This document shows positions 45,557 through 54,808 of a stretch of 64,000 nt of DNA, one piece after another. Both the position numbers and the translations under genes were made by a program. Source of the DNA: Vibrio sp. J1-1 (GTDB lineage: Bacteria; Pseudomonadota; Gammaproteobacteria; Enterobacterales; Vibrionaceae); the NCBI RefSeq assembly GCF_021728395.1, contig NZ_JAKKCM010000003.1, positions 310,001 through 374,000 on the forward strand, written 5' to 3'. The notes below the pieces were generated by a model. That model did no database searches and was not told the origin of the DNA. It saw only the letters and a list, made by a program, of their open reading frames with translations. Positions within the stretch are counted from its first letter, which is position 1; each line of letters opens with the position of its first letter.

Positions 45557-46921
45557 ATGCACATGAATACAAACGACTATACACCAAGCGAACCTGCCAC
45601 AATCCCAGAGCTCGCTCTCAATGTAATAACTCGTGAAGAGCACAACATTTCGCGTAAGCAGATCAGTGACAATGCACTGAAGGTACTGTACCGCCTCAAT
45701 GGTGCTGGTTTCGATGCTTTTCTTGTGGGTGGCGGGGTTCGAGATTTACTGCTTGGACAGAGACCAAAAGACTTTGATATTGCGACGAATGCAACACCAG
45801 AGCAAATAAAACAGCTTTTCAGAAACTGCCGCTTGATTGGCCGTCGTTTCCGCTTGGCGCATATCATGTTTGGCCGAGACATCATTGAAGTCGCGACCTT
45901 CCGTGGCCACCATCAAGAGCAGAAAAACAAAAGTATTTCTCAGCAATCAAAAGAAGGCATGCTGCTACGCGATAACGTGTATGGCACCATCGATGAAGAT
46001 GCTGAGCGGCGCGATTTCACGATCAACTCAATGTATTACAACATCGCTGATTACTCGATTCACGATTACGCCCGTGGTATCGAGGACTTAGAAGATCGTC
46101 TGATTCGCCTGATCGGTGATCCAGAAACTCGCTACCGTGAAGACCCGGTACGCATGCTGCGTGCTATTCGTTTCGCAGTGAAGCTCGACTTTGATATTGA
46201 AGAAGACACTGCAGCGCCAATCGAAGAAATGTCGACTCTACTGCGTGACATCCCATCAGCACGCCTGTTCGAAGAGTCATTAAAGCTATTGCAGTCTGGG
46301 CATGGTTTAGAAACCTATCACCTGCTGCGCGAATACAACTTATTCCAACAGCTTTTCCCGACCATTGCTGAGCACTTCACTGAAGATTACTCATCACACA
46401 CAGAACAGATGCTGGATTTAGTCCTCGATTCCACAGATATGCGAATCGAAGAAGGTAAACGCATCAATCCTGCATTTATGTTCGCAGCGATGCTTTGGTA
46501 CCCACTGTGTGCCGTTGCAGAGAAACTGATGGAACAACGCAATCTTGGTCATTACGATGCCATCATGGAAGCAAGTAACATCATTCTTGATGATCAAGTT
46601 AAAACGATTGCGATCCCTCGACGTCACACTGCAACTATTCGCGAGATTTGGCAACTGCAATTACGCCTGCCACGACGCAACGGTAAGCGCGCCTCCCGTC
46701 TTATGGAATTGAACAAGTTCCGCGCGGGATTCGACTTTCTTGAAATGCGTGGCGAAATTGAAGGCGGCGAGACAGAGAAACTTGCCAAGTGGTGGGAAAC
46801 TTTCCAAAATGCAGGCCGAGAAATGCGTCAGGCAATGGCTGCCGATCTCGACGACCAAGCTCCGAAAGGCCAGCGTCGCCGTAAAACCTATCGCAAGAAA
46901 AAGAGTAAGCCTAAGTCATGA
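45557..46921 (+). CDS. pcnB: Poly(A) polymerase I
   Basis: PcnB adds 3' poly(A) tails that speed RNA decay. It belongs to the class II nucleotidyltransferase family. The 454-residue protein has GGGVRDLLLGQRPKDFDIATNATPEQ (catalytic DxD), RRDFTINSMYY and EDPVRMLRAIRFAVKL. A basic tail (KGQRRRKTYRKKKSKPKS) follows. Neither ATG 45557 nor ATG 45563 has a Shine-Dalgarno site. The frame upstream is open only to a stop at 45518-45520 and contains an ATT at 45536; E. coli pcnB is reported to start at AUU. Family similarity is firm from about residue 24. The end overlaps folK (ATGA). Confidence 0.93.
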   Translation: MHMNTNDYTPSEPATIPELALNVITREEHNISRKQISDNALKVLYRLNGAGFDAFLVGGGVRDLLLGQRPKDFDIATNATPEQIKQLFRNCRLIGRRFRLAHIMFGRDIIEVATFRGHHQEQKNKSISQQSKEGMLLRDNVYGTIDEDAERRDFTINSMYYNIADYSIHDYARGIEDLEDRLIRLIGDPETRYREDPVRMLRAIRFAVKLDFDIEEDTAAPIEEMSTLLRDIPSARLFEESLKLLQSGHGLETYHLLREYNLFQQLFPTIAEHFTEDYSSHTEQMLDLVLDSTDMRIEEGKRINPAFMFAAMLWYPLCAVAEKLMEQRNLGHYDAIMEASNIILDDQVKTIAIPRRHTATIREIWQLQLRLPRRNGKRASRLMELNKFRAGFDFLEMRGEIEGGETEKLAKWWETFQNAGREMRQAMAADLDDQAPKGQRRRKTYRKKKSKPKS

Positions 46922-47403
46922 TCACAGCGTACATTGCGGTAGGCAGCAACTTGGCTGACCCTGTCAGCCAAGCAAAACAAGCGGTCGAAGCACTAAAAAC
47001 ACTGCCTGAATCTAAGTTTGTGGCAGCTTCACAGCTTTACAGCAGCACACCAATGGGGCCACAAAATCAGCCGGATTACATTAATGCGGTCGTGGCGATT
47101 GAAACCAATTTGACGCCTTTGCAACTGCTTGATTGCACCCAAGCGATCGAGCAAGAGCAAGGACGTGTCCGCAAAGATGAACGTTGGGGGCCAAGAACAC
47201 TGGATCTCGACATTGTACTTTACGGCAATGAGGTGATTAATTCCGAAAGACTGACCATTCCTCACTACGGAATGAAAGAACGCGAGTTCGTTCTCTACCC
47301 TCTTGCGGAAATTGCACCAAGTTTACAACTCCCTGATGGGACAGAGGTCTCTTCACTACTGAATCAAGTAGATAGAAACGGCCTCAATATTTGGCAGTCA
47401 TAG
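46918..47403 (+). CDS. folK: 2-amino-4-hydroxy-6-hydroxymethyldihydropteridine pyrophosphokinase
   Basis: HPPK transfers pyrophosphate from ATP to 6-hydroxymethyl-dihydropterin in folate synthesis. The 161-residue protein has YSSTPMGPQNQPDYINAVVAIET and the signature RWGPRTLDLDIVLYG, with its Mg2+-binding aspartates. The start overlaps the pcnB stop by four bases (ATGA), indicating translational coupling. panB and panC follow. Confidence 0.95.
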   Translation: MITAYIAVGSNLADPVSQAKQAVEALKTLPESKFVAASQLYSSTPMGPQNQPDYINAVVAIETNLTPLQLLDCTQAIEQEQGRVRKDERWGPRTLDLDIVLYGNEVINSERLTIPHYGMKEREFVLYPLAEIAPSLQLPDGTEVSSLLNQVDRNGLNIWQS

Positions 47404-47427
47404 CCAACTCCTAGTAAGGATAAAACA

Positions 47428-48222
47428 ATGAAAAAAATGACCATCAACGACCTTATCAAGTGCAAGAAAGAAGGTCGTAAATTTGCTACTTCAACCGCTT
47501 ACGATGCAAGCTTTGCCCAACTTTTTGAAAGCCAGGAAATGCCAGTCCTGCTAGTGGGTGACTCACTAGGCATGGTACTTCAGGGCGAAAACGATACGCT
47601 GCCTGTCACCGTAGAAGACATCGTCTACCACACTCGCTGCGTTCGTGCAGGTAGCCCAAACTGTTTGCTGATGTCTGATATGCCATTCATGAGCTACGCA
47701 ACGCCAGAGCAAGCCTGCGAAAATGCAGCAAAAATCATGCGTGCTGGCGCCAACATGGTGAAGATCGAAGGCGGTGAATGGCTAGTAGATACCGTCAAAA
47801 TGCTCACTGAGCGTGCGGTTCCAGTCTGTGCTCACCTAGGTCTGACGCCTCAGTCAGTGAACATCTTTGGTGGCTATAAGATACAAGGCCGAGAGCAGGA
47901 AAACGCGGATCGCATGGTCAAAGACGCGCTGGCACTACAAGAAGCTGGTGCTCAAATCATCCTACTCGAGTGTGTTCCTGCAGCTTTGGCAGAACGCATC
48001 ACTCAATTGCTTGACGTACCAGTGATTGGTATCGGTGCAGGTAATGTGACTGACGGTCAAATTCTTGTAATGCATGATATGTTTGGTATTTCTGCCAACT
48101 ACATGCCTAAATTCTCCAAAAACTTTCTTGCTGAAACAGGTGATATGCGCAAAGCCGTTGCAAAATATATGGAAGATGTTGCAAACGGTGTGTTCCCAGA
48201 CGACGCACATACCATTGCTTAG
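47428..48222 (+). CDS. panB: 3-methyl-2-oxobutanoate hydroxymethyltransferase
   Basis: PanB makes ketopantoate from 2-oxoisovalerate and 5,10-methylene-THF, the first committed step to pantothenate. The 264-residue TIM-barrel protein has [12 protein letters not shown], the Mg2+-site [20 protein letters not shown] and [24 protein letters not shown] precedes the ATG. It is in an operon with panC, 11 bases downstream. Confidence 0.96.
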   Translation: MKKMTINDLIKCKKEGRKFATSTAYDASFAQLFESQEMPVLLVGDSLGMVLQGENDTLPVTVEDIVYHTRCVRAGSPNCLLMSDMPFMSYATPEQACENAAKIMRAGANMVKIEGGEWLVDTVKMLTERAVPVCAHLGLTPQSVNIFGGYKIQGREQENADRMVKDALALQEAGAQIILLECVPAALAERITQLLDVPVIGIGAGNVTDGQILVMHDMFGISANYMPKFSKNFLAETGDMRKAVAKYMEDVANGVFPDDAHTIA

Positions 48223-48233
48223 AGGATAAGTGA

Positions 48234-49136
48234 ATGCAAACTTTTGCGGAAATTTCAGCGGTTCGTGAACAGGTAAAAACCTATAAGCGTGAAGGACGTA
48301 AAGTCGCATTTGTCCCAACAATGGGCAATCTTCATGACGGTCATTTAACGCTCGTTCGTAAAGCTCGCGAATACGCTGATGTTGTTGTCGTAAGCATCTT
48401 TGTTAACCCGATGCAGTTTGAACGTGCCGACGATTTAAGTAACTACCCAAGAACACTGGATGAAGACCTCAGCAAGCTCACCGCTGAAGGTGTTGAGCTA
48501 GTGTTCACTCCAACACCGGAGATTATCTACCCTGAAGGATTAGATAAGCAGACGATTGTAGATGTACCAGGTCTTTCGACCATTTTAGAAGGTGCCTCTC
48601 GTCCAGGTCACTTTCGTGGCGTAACGACTATCGTCAATAAGTTATTTAACATTGTCCAGCCAGATCTGGCCTGTTTCGGCGAAAAAGACTTCCAGCAACT
48701 AGCTGTTATTCGCAAGATGGTTGATGACTTGGCAATGGATATTGAAATCGTAGGCGTACCAACAGTTCGAGAAATGGACGGGCTTGCGATGAGCTCCCGC
48801 AATGGGCTACTTACGCTTGATCAACGCCAACGGGCACCCGTACTCGCGCGTACTATGCGTTGGATCAGCAGTGCAATGCGTGGCGGGCGTGATGATTACG
48901 CTTCAATCATTGAAGATGCAAGTGATCAGCTCAGAGCTGCAGGGTTGCATCCGGATGAAATATTTATCCGTGATGCTCGCACCTTAGATGCGATCACCGC
49001 AGACACCAAACAAGCCGTGATTCTGATGTCAGCATTTTTAGGTAACGTTCGTCTGATCGACAATCAAACCGTCGATATGGCAATTGAAGCTAAAGATAGT
49101 TCAGAATCAAACGATGGCAGCTCAAGTGATGCCTAG
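48234..49136 (+). CDS. panC: Pantothenate synthetase
   Basis: PanC condenses pantoate with beta-alanine using ATP. The 300-residue protein has the HIGH-type [26 protein letters not shown] and the KMSKS-type MSSRNGLL. An acidic serine-rich C-terminal tail (about 287-300) extends past the usual end. panD, which follows panC in E. coli, is absent here. Confidence 0.95.
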   Translation: MQTFAEISAVREQVKTYKREGRKVAFVPTMGNLHDGHLTLVRKAREYADVVVVSIFVNPMQFERADDLSNYPRTLDEDLSKLTAEGVELVFTPTPEIIYPEGLDKQTIVDVPGLSTILEGASRPGHFRGVTTIVNKLFNIVQPDLACFGEKDFQQLAVIRKMVDDLAMDIEIVGVPTVREMDGLAMSSRNGLLTLDQRQRAPVLARTMRWISSAMRGGRDDYASIIEDASDQLRAAGLHPDEIFIRDARTLDAITADTKQAVILMSAFLGNVRLIDNQTVDMAIEAKDSSESNDGSSSDA

Positions 49137-49153
49137 TAAGCAAAAGTAAAAAG

Positions 49154-49183
49154 AAAAGGTCGACTTCGAGTCGACCTTTTTTG
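49154..49183 (+). terminator. Terminator of the pcnB-folK-panBC unit
   Basis: The nine-base-pair stem AGGTCGACT/AGTCGACCT (49157-49165 with 49169-49177) is followed by TTTTTTG. Confidence 0.88.
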
Positions 49184-49257
49184 TTTCAATAGCACCGCCC
49201 TGAAATAGGTTGGTTCAAAATAGCGTTGATAGTTTGCCAACTCTATATGATTGGATG

Positions 49258-50028
49258 TTACGAACGCAGACCAATTCCTTTCGTTACCAAGTAGTGTGCA
49301 AGGGCGTATAGCACCACAACAAACACAGCCAAAACGCTGAAAGAAGTCACGATCCCCACATCAGAAACACCAAGGAATCCGTAGCGGAATGCATTCACCA
49401 TGTAAACAATCGGATTAACTTTTGATACTCCCTGCCAAAACTCAGGCAGAAGACTAATAGAGTAAAAAACGCCACCCAGATAAGTCAGCGGCGTCAACAC
49501 AAAGGTCGGGATAATAGAAATATCATCGAAGGTTTTCGCGTATACCGCATTAATCAAGCCGCCAAGTGCAAATACCACCGAGGTCATGAATACCGTCGCG
49601 ACAATAATGCCCCAGTGTTCCACCTGCAGATCCACAAACAATAGCGAAACACAGGTTACCAGTGCGCCGACTAACAAACCACGAGTGACCCCACCCATTA
49701 CGTAACCCATAATGATCACATAGTTTGGCACTGGCGCAACAAGCAGCTCTTCAATGTTTTTCTGCAACTTAGCACTAAAAAATGACGAAGCCACATTGGA
49801 ATATGAGTTGGTGATCACCGACATCATGATAAGGCCGGGAACAATATACTCCATGTAAGTGAACCCGCTCATTTCACCGATGCGCGAACCGATCAAGTTA
49901 CCAAAGATGATAAAGTAAAGTGTCATCGTAATTGCTGGCGGTACCAGAGTTTGCACCCAAATTCGGGAGAATCGCGTCACCTCTTTCCCTAGCAAACTAC
50001 GAAATGCAGTCCAGTATAGTTGGTACAT
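49258..50028 (-). CDS. yadH: ABC-2 type exporter permease (YadH type)
   Basis: A 256-residue six-helix permease of the ABC-2 family, with the YadH-like opening MYQLYWTAFRSLLGKEVTRFSRIW and the C-terminal motif NPIVYMVNAFRYGFLG. It pairs with the ATPase whose stop abuts its start. Substrate unknown; related systems export polysaccharides, drugs or lipids. Confidence 0.88.
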   Translation of the reverse strand: MYQLYWTAFRSLLGKEVTRFSRIWVQTLVPPAITMTLYFIIFGNLIGSRIGEMSGFTYMEYIVPGLIMMSVITNSYSNVASSFFSAKLQKNIEELLVAPVPNYVIIMGYVMGGVTRGLLVGALVTCVSLLFVDLQVEHWGIIVATVFMTSVVFALGGLINAVYAKTFDDISIIPTFVLTPLTYLGGVFYSISLLPEFWQGVSKVNPIVYMVNAFRYGFLGVSDVGIVTSFSVLAVFVVVLYALAHYLVTKGIGLRS

Positions 50029-50946
50029 TTACTTATTCCCTTCTCTAACAATGTTTACGAACAGCTCTTCCAGTCGGTTAGCTTTGTTTCGCATCGATAA
50101 GACTTTAATACCTTGCTCAGTAAGTTGGGCAAACACTGAGTTCAAGCCCTGACTTTTATCCAACTCGATCTCAAGAGAGCCCTCGACCATAATTTGAGAG
50201 ATGACACCGCTCAGTTCTGGTACTTCCCCCTCATACTCAAGATCAAGAATAAAGGTTTCAACACTCAGCTTGCCAAGTAATGCTTTCATCGTCGTGTTTT
50301 CAATCAACTCTCCACGATTGATAATGCCGATATTACGACACAGCATTTCGGCCTCTTCTAGGTAGTGCGTCGTCAGGATAATCGTGATCCCCTGCTCTTT
50401 ATTGATCTCTTTCAGGAAGTCCCACATTGAACGACGCAGCTCGATGTCCACACCTGCGGTTGGCTCATCGAGGATCAACAGCTTTGGCTCATGCATTAGG
50501 GCGCGTGCAATCATCAACCGGCGCTTCATGCCTCCAGATAAGTTGCGAGCTCGCTCTTTACGTTTCTCCCACAGATCAAGCTTCCTCAAGTATTTCTCAG
50601 CTCGTTCTTTTGCTAGTGTTTTTGATACTCCGTAGTATCCAGCTTGCTGAATAACGATTTGCTCAACCGTCTCAAATTGGTTGAAATTAAACTCCTGAGG
50701 AACCAGACCTAAATTCTGTTTCGCTAATTCCAAGTCTGTGTCGATATCATAACCAAAAACTTTGGTGGTTCCGGAAGTTTTGTTGACAAGCGAAGCAATA
50801 ATACCGATTGTGGTTGATTTCCCTGCCCCGTTTGGACCGAGAAGCGCGTAAAAGTCACCTTTTTTAACTTGAAGACTGATGCCTTTTAACGCCTCAAAGC
50901 CGCCTGCGTACGTTTTACGTAGCTGTTCGATTTCTAATGCGTACAT
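50029..50946 (-). CDS. yadG: ABC exporter ATP-binding protein (YadG type)
   Basis: A 305-residue ATPase. It has Walker A LGPNGAGKST, Q-loop LVPQEFNFN, signature LSGGMKRR, Walker B LLILDEPTAGVD and H-loop TTHYLEE. I start it at ATG 50946 (MYALEIEQLRKTYAGGFEALKG), which aligns with E. coli YadG. The frame is open to 51036, but the extra 30 residues (MFQEHRLSIIQIL...) are not family-like. No strong Shine-Dalgarno precedes either start. E. coli also keeps yadGH next to can and hpt. Confidence 0.9.
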   Translation of the reverse strand: MYALEIEQLRKTYAGGFEALKGISLQVKKGDFYALLGPNGAGKSTTIGIIASLVNKTSGTTKVFGYDIDTDLELAKQNLGLVPQEFNFNQFETVEQIVIQQAGYYGVSKTLAKERAEKYLRKLDLWEKRKERARNLSGGMKRRLMIARALMHEPKLLILDEPTAGVDIELRRSMWDFLKEINKEQGITIILTTHYLEEAEMLCRNIGIINRGELIENTTMKALLGKLSVETFILDLEYEGEVPELSGVISQIMVEGSLEIELDKSQGLNSVFAQLTEQGIKVLSMRNKANRLEELFVNIVREGNK

Positions 50947-51206
50947 AGCGTAGTTGATTGCCGTCTGTTGTAATTCGTGATTGCTGATACCAAGTGAGAG
51001 TATTTGAATGATTGAGAGCCGGTGCTCCTGAAACATCTTTCGGTATTGCGGTGAAGGATAATTAGTTTATCGTTGAATAACGATGATTACAATTAAACCT
51101 TTATATAAACTTAATAGTGTTATCCGCAGTACGTTTATGGTTTTTGGACTTCAGGGAGTAGGTATCTGGAGGAAATGGGATACCCAGAACAGGCAGCGAA
51201 ATAACG

Positions 51207-51240
51207 AGCTCTGCCAAGCAGGCTTAGCAGAGCTGAATGT
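51207..51240 (-). terminator. Probable terminator of the sulP gene
   Basis: The stem AGCTCTGC/GCAGAGCT (51207-51214 with 51227-51234) lies 20 bp after the sulP stop. On the minus strand it is followed by CGTTATTTC, only a weak T-tract. Confidence 0.45.
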
Positions 51241-51253
51241 CACTACTGAGTGA

Positions 51254-52927
51254 TTACGCAGTAATGCGCTGGTATTGTGCGTCCTCAACATGCGCAACCG
51301 CCGCGTTTAAAGCTTCATATCGGAATCGATAAATGTTGGCAGCCGGTACTAGGTCGATCACGTGGAATTTTTCCAGTTGTTCACGCGTATGTTGATTTGG
51401 ACACAACAGATAAACTTCGCAATTCGCATCCAGAGCATCTTTAATCGCGTTTTCCAACGCCAGTCCCACGGTTACATCAATCATTGGTACATCCGTGAGA
51501 TCTAGGATCATCACTTCATAATCGGCAATACTTGAGTGCTGACGTGAAATCGCTTTTGATACGCTAAAGATCATTGGCCCTGAAAGGTAAAAGAACAAAA
51601 CCGTACCATTCGCTCGCTCCAATAGCCCTCTTTCACTGTCCGTTAAAGGTACGTCATCTTCATCAGCATCACTGATGGCTTTGACTTGGCGAGCCTGTTC
51701 ACGGCTGAGACGTTCGATAATAATAATGTTGGAAATAAACACCCCAAGCCCAACAGCTACAATCAGATCAACAAATACGGTTAGCAGCATCACCCCATAC
51801 ATCACAGCCATGCCTGAAAAACTTACCTTATGAGCACGCTGAATAAAGCTCCAGTCGAGAATATTAAATCCGACATACACCGCAATACCAGCCAGTACCG
51901 CCATTGGAATTGGCTCGGTCAACCCACCAGCAACCAAGACCACTAAAGCCAGCATCAGCGCACGTACCACACCAGATAACGGTGAGCGCGCACCGACCTG
52001 AATGTTGGTCACGGTTCCCATCGTCGCACCCGCACCTGGCAACGCACCAAACAATCCGGAAATCATATTCGCCAGCCCCTGACCACGCAGTTCTTTGTCA
52101 GAATCATGCTCTTTACGCGTTAACGAGTCGCCGATAACAGCAGTTAGTAGCGTATCAATGCAGCCAAGGGTACCCAGCACCAATGCATCGATAACCATCT
52201 CAACAAACATGTCCGGATTAATGTGTGGTGCAACCAACGAAGGCAGACCAGCTGGGATTTCACCAATACGGCGAATATCATCCGTATCAAACAGCATCAC
52301 GGACAACAACGTTACAGCAACCAGTGCTACCAACTGAGCAGGTACATACTTGCGATATTGTTTCGGGAAGAAAAACAGAATACCTAACGTCAGCAAGCCT
52401 AAAAACAGCTCACTAAACTTCAAGTTAGAAATGGTCTCTGGTAATGCGGAAAGTGTCCCTAACACACCGCCTGAAGGCGCAGCATGCCCCAGCAGAGGGG
52501 ATAATTGCAGGATAATCAGTATGACGCCAATCCCTGACATAAACCCGGAAATCACACTATAAGGCATTAAGGTAACGTATTTACCCAGCTTAAGTGTCCC
52601 CAGCAAAATCTGAAATGCACCGGCCATCATGACGACGGTAAACGTCATCGCCATCCCTGTTTCCGGGTATTTCGCCATCATGCTCGTCAATACAGCGGTC
52701 ATAATGACGGTCATCGGTCCGGTCGGTTCTGATATAAGCGTATTAGAACCACCAAACAGAGCAGCAAACAAACCCACCATGATCGCACCCCATAAGCCAG
52801 CTTCTGCGCCAGCTCCTGAAGCAACACCAAATGCTAAAGCCAAAGGTAGCGAGATAATTGCCGTAGTGACACCACCAAAGATGTCCCCTTTGAAATTGAT
52901 ACCCTCAAATCGATTCCCGAACAACAC
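51254..52927 (-). CDS. SulP-family inorganic anion transporter with STAS domain
   Basis: A 557-residue transporter of the SLC26/SulP family. It has about 14 membrane segments (about 15-410) with the signature ISEPTGPMTVIMTAVLTSM and the G-rich ALPGAGATMGTVTN. A C-terminal STAS domain (about 440-545, MILDLTDVPMIDVTVGLALE) follows. SulP proteins carry sulphate, bicarbonate or dicarboxylates. The divergent carbonic anhydrase next door suggests bicarbonate (BicA-like) by context, which is inference. Confidence 0.87.
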   Translation of the reverse strand: MLFGNRFEGINFKGDIFGGVTTAIISLPLALAFGVASGAGAEAGLWGAIMVGLFAALFGGSNTLISEPTGPMTVIMTAVLTSMMAKYPETGMAMTFTVVMMAGAFQILLGTLKLGKYVTLMPYSVISGFMSGIGVILIILQLSPLLGHAAPSGGVLGTLSALPETISNLKFSELFLGLLTLGILFFFPKQYRKYVPAQLVALVAVTLLSVMLFDTDDIRRIGEIPAGLPSLVAPHINPDMFVEMVIDALVLGTLGCIDTLLTAVIGDSLTRKEHDSDKELRGQGLANMISGLFGALPGAGATMGTVTNIQVGARSPLSGVVRALMLALVVLVAGGLTEPIPMAVLAGIAVYVGFNILDWSFIQRAHKVSFSGMAVMYGVMLLTVFVDLIVAVGLGVFISNIIIIERLSREQARQVKAISDADEDDVPLTDSERGLLERANGTVLFFYLSGPMIFSVSKAISRQHSSIADYEVMILDLTDVPMIDVTVGLALENAIKDALDANCEVYLLCPNQHTREQLEKFHVIDLVPAANIYRFRYEALNAAVAHVEDAQYQRITA

Positions 52928-53065
52928 TTAATTCCCTTGCATTAATATCAAACCAAACTTCATCACTTTAACCAGTAATACTTCCCTCTTAAACCATAAC
53001 TATTTCATGGGTTTCGAGGGAGATAAATAAACGGAATTAATTGTACGAGTTTATTGAGAAAAACA

Positions 53066-53088
53066 CGTCAGATGAGTCCTATCTGACG
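53066..53088. promoter_or_regulatory. Dyad operator-like site between sulP and can
   Basis: CGTCAGAT-N7-ATCTGACG is a perfect 8-bp inverted repeat in the 277-bp divergent gap. It is followed by AATATTTAACG rather than a T-run, so it looks more like a regulator site than a terminator. The regulator is unknown. Confidence 0.4.
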
Positions 53089-53204
53089 AATATTTAACGG
53101 GATCGAAATTGTAACATTGTGTATAGTTGAAACTCTGATCGCTTGCTATATTCGAGCAGCTCAGCTGTCAGAGCTTTTGTCATTTAAGGGAAGTTATTTG
53201 CAAG

Positions 53205-53873
53205 ATGCCGGAAATTAAACAATTATTTGAGAATAATTCAAAATGGTCAGAAGAAATTAAGTCTGATCGCCCTGAATATTTCGCTAAGCTCGCAGAGGGC
53301 CAAAAACCCGATTTTCTTTGGATTGGTTGTTCAGACAGCCGTGTGCCGGCAGAACGATTAACCGGCCTTTACTCCGGTGAGTTATTTGTTCACCGTAATG
53401 TTGCAAACCAAGTCATCCACACTGACCTCAACTGCCTTTCAGTCGTTCAGTATGCCGTTGACGTACTCAAAGTAAAACACATCATTGTCTGTGGTCACTA
53501 TGGCTGTGGTGGTGTTAACGCTGCCATTGATAATCCACAACTCGGTTTGATCAATAACTGGCTGTTGCACATTCGTGATATTTACTTCAAGCATCGCACT
53601 TATCTGGATCAAATGCCTTTGGAAGACCGTGCCGATAAGCTAGGTGAACTTAACGTTGCCGAGCAAGTTTATAACTTGGGCAATTCAACTATCATGCAAA
53701 ACGCGTGGGAGCGCGGACAAGACGTTGAGGTTCACGGTTTTGTTTATGGTATAGAAGATGGCCGTTTAGAGTACCTAGGTATTCGTTCCAACTCTAAAGA
53801 AACGGTTGAAGAATCATACCAGAAAGCCTTATCGACAATTTTAAACACCGATAACACCCTCCTGTGTCGCTAA
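53205..53873 (+). CDS. can: Beta-class carbonic anhydrase
   Basis: The enzyme interconverts CO2 and bicarbonate, supplying bicarbonate for carboxylations at low CO2. The 222-residue protein has zinc ligands in GCSDSR (C42, D44) and CGHYGCGG (H98, C101). It is very close to E. coli Can (220 residues). It is divergent from the SulP gene and convergent with hpt. Confidence 0.96.
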   Translation: MPEIKQLFENNSKWSEEIKSDRPEYFAKLAEGQKPDFLWIGCSDSRVPAERLTGLYSGELFVHRNVANQVIHTDLNCLSVVQYAVDVLKVKHIIVCGHYGCGGVNAAIDNPQLGLINNWLLHIRDIYFKHRTYLDQMPLEDRADKLGELNVAEQVYNLGNSTIMQNAWERGQDVEVHGFVYGIEDGRLEYLGIRSNSKETVEESYQKALSTILNTDNTLLCR

Positions 53874-53889
53874 TGCGAAATTGATTAAA

Positions 53890-53923
53890 CAAAAAACGCC
53901 CACTTCAAAGTGGGCGTTTCTTT
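53890..53923. terminator. Bidirectional terminator between can and hpt
   Basis: The 12-bp stem AAACGCCCACTT/AAGTGGGCGTTT (53894-53905 with 53908-53919) has flanking A- and T-runs and serves both convergent genes. Confidence 0.85.
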
Positions 53924-53961
53924 CTATCCAATCTTTTATCTATTCGATAATGAGGCTTCAA

Positions 53962-54492
53962 TTATTCTTGAGGCACTACTTTACCGATGAATGGCAAATG
54001 ACGGTATTTCTGAGCGTAATCGATACCTACACCAACCACAAACTCATCTGGAATTTCGAAGCCAATCCAGTCAACTGGTACATTGACTTCACGACGAGAT
54101 GGTTTATCCAACAGGGTACAGATTGCGATAGACTTTGGCTCACGCAGAGACAGGATTTCACGAATCTTGTTCAGCGTATTGCCCGTATCAATAATGTCTT
54201 CAACAAGCAGAACATCTTTGCCTTTGATGTCGTCATCTAGGTCTTTCAGAATACGAACATCACGCGAGCTTTCCATCGTATTGCCGTAACTTGATGCCGT
54301 CATGAAATCAACTTGGTGAGTCAGGTCAATGGCACGGGCTAAATCGGCCATAAAAACAAATGAACCACGCAATAAGCCAACCAAAACCAGATCTTCGCTA
54401 CCTTGGTAACGCTCAGTAATTTGCTTGCCTATTTCACGAACTCGATCCTGAACGACTTCCTCAGAAATCATGACTTCTACTGTATGTTTCAT
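53962..54492 (-). CDS. hpt: Hypoxanthine phosphoribosyltransferase
   Basis: This purine salvage enzyme makes IMP from hypoxanthine and PRPP. The 176-residue protein has the PRPP loop [14 protein letters not shown] (about 99-112), [17 protein letters not shown] and the C-terminal [18 protein letters not shown]. The gene is transcribed away from the LuxR-type regulator, with which it shares a 316-bp promoter region. Confidence 0.95.
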   Translation of the reverse strand: MKHTVEVMISEEVVQDRVREIGKQITERYQGSEDLVLVGLLRGSFVFMADLARAIDLTHQVDFMTASSYGNTMESSRDVRILKDLDDDIKGKDVLLVEDIIDTGNTLNKIREILSLREPKSIAICTLLDKPSRREVNVPVDWIGFEIPDEFVVGVGIDYAQKYRHLPFIGKVVPQE

Positions 54493-54808
54493 ACTTTGCT
54501 CAATTTATTTGGTGGGTTAAGGTCAATCGCGCAAACGATCACCTAATCTTACGGCGTGTAGTGTATCACCACGCTCAATGCGTTAAAAGTCACAAGCCAT
54601 TGCTCGGGCTTCTTGGGTGTCTAGCCTTGATTTCACAATATTCTGACGAAAAGCATCAACAATCAGAGAATTACTGTCTACAAATCACACAACAAATGTT
54701 GACCTTGAGTATATGCACCATTACACTCATCACTTGCTTTAAGCAATTATTAAAATAATCAATTAGGGGGATTTCCCCCCATACAACGAAAATGGCAAGG
54801 TAAATATA
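54493..54808 (+). promoter_or_regulatory. Divergent hpt/luxR-type promoter region with luxR leader
   Basis: No gene is seen here. A -35/-10 pair, TTGACC-N17-TACACT (54699-54704 and 54722-54727), would start the regulator mRNA near 54734, leaving a leader of about 75 nt. Downstream lie the AT palindrome ATTATT-AA-AATAAT (54746-54759), the hairpin GGGGG-ATTT-CCCCC (54766-54779) and a probable Qrr-pairing region. The AT palindrome resembles a LuxR/HapR-family half-operator and could serve autorepression. Confidence 0.5.
54783..54801 (+). promoter_or_regulatory. Probable Qrr sRNA base-pairing site in the luxR-type leader
   Basis: ACAACG (54783-54788) and GGCAAGGT (54794-54801) are complementary to the conserved Qrr segments CGUUGU and ACCUAGCC, as I recall that core. 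They are in the right order, with one mismatch and a one-base shorter gap. The site lies 8-26 bases before the ATG and covers the ribosome-binding region, as known for luxR/hapR mRNAs. Confidence 0.6.

Noticed and set aside
49190-49235. Possible insertion-sequence remnant after panC (CCCTGAAATAGGTTGG)
   Set aside because: It felt familiar as an IS-end-like string, but there is no inverted repeat, target duplication or transposase fragment to support it.
50947-51036. 30-residue N-terminal extension of the YadG-type ATPase
   Set aside because: Family alignment begins at MYALEIEQL. The extension has no counterpart in E. coli YadG.
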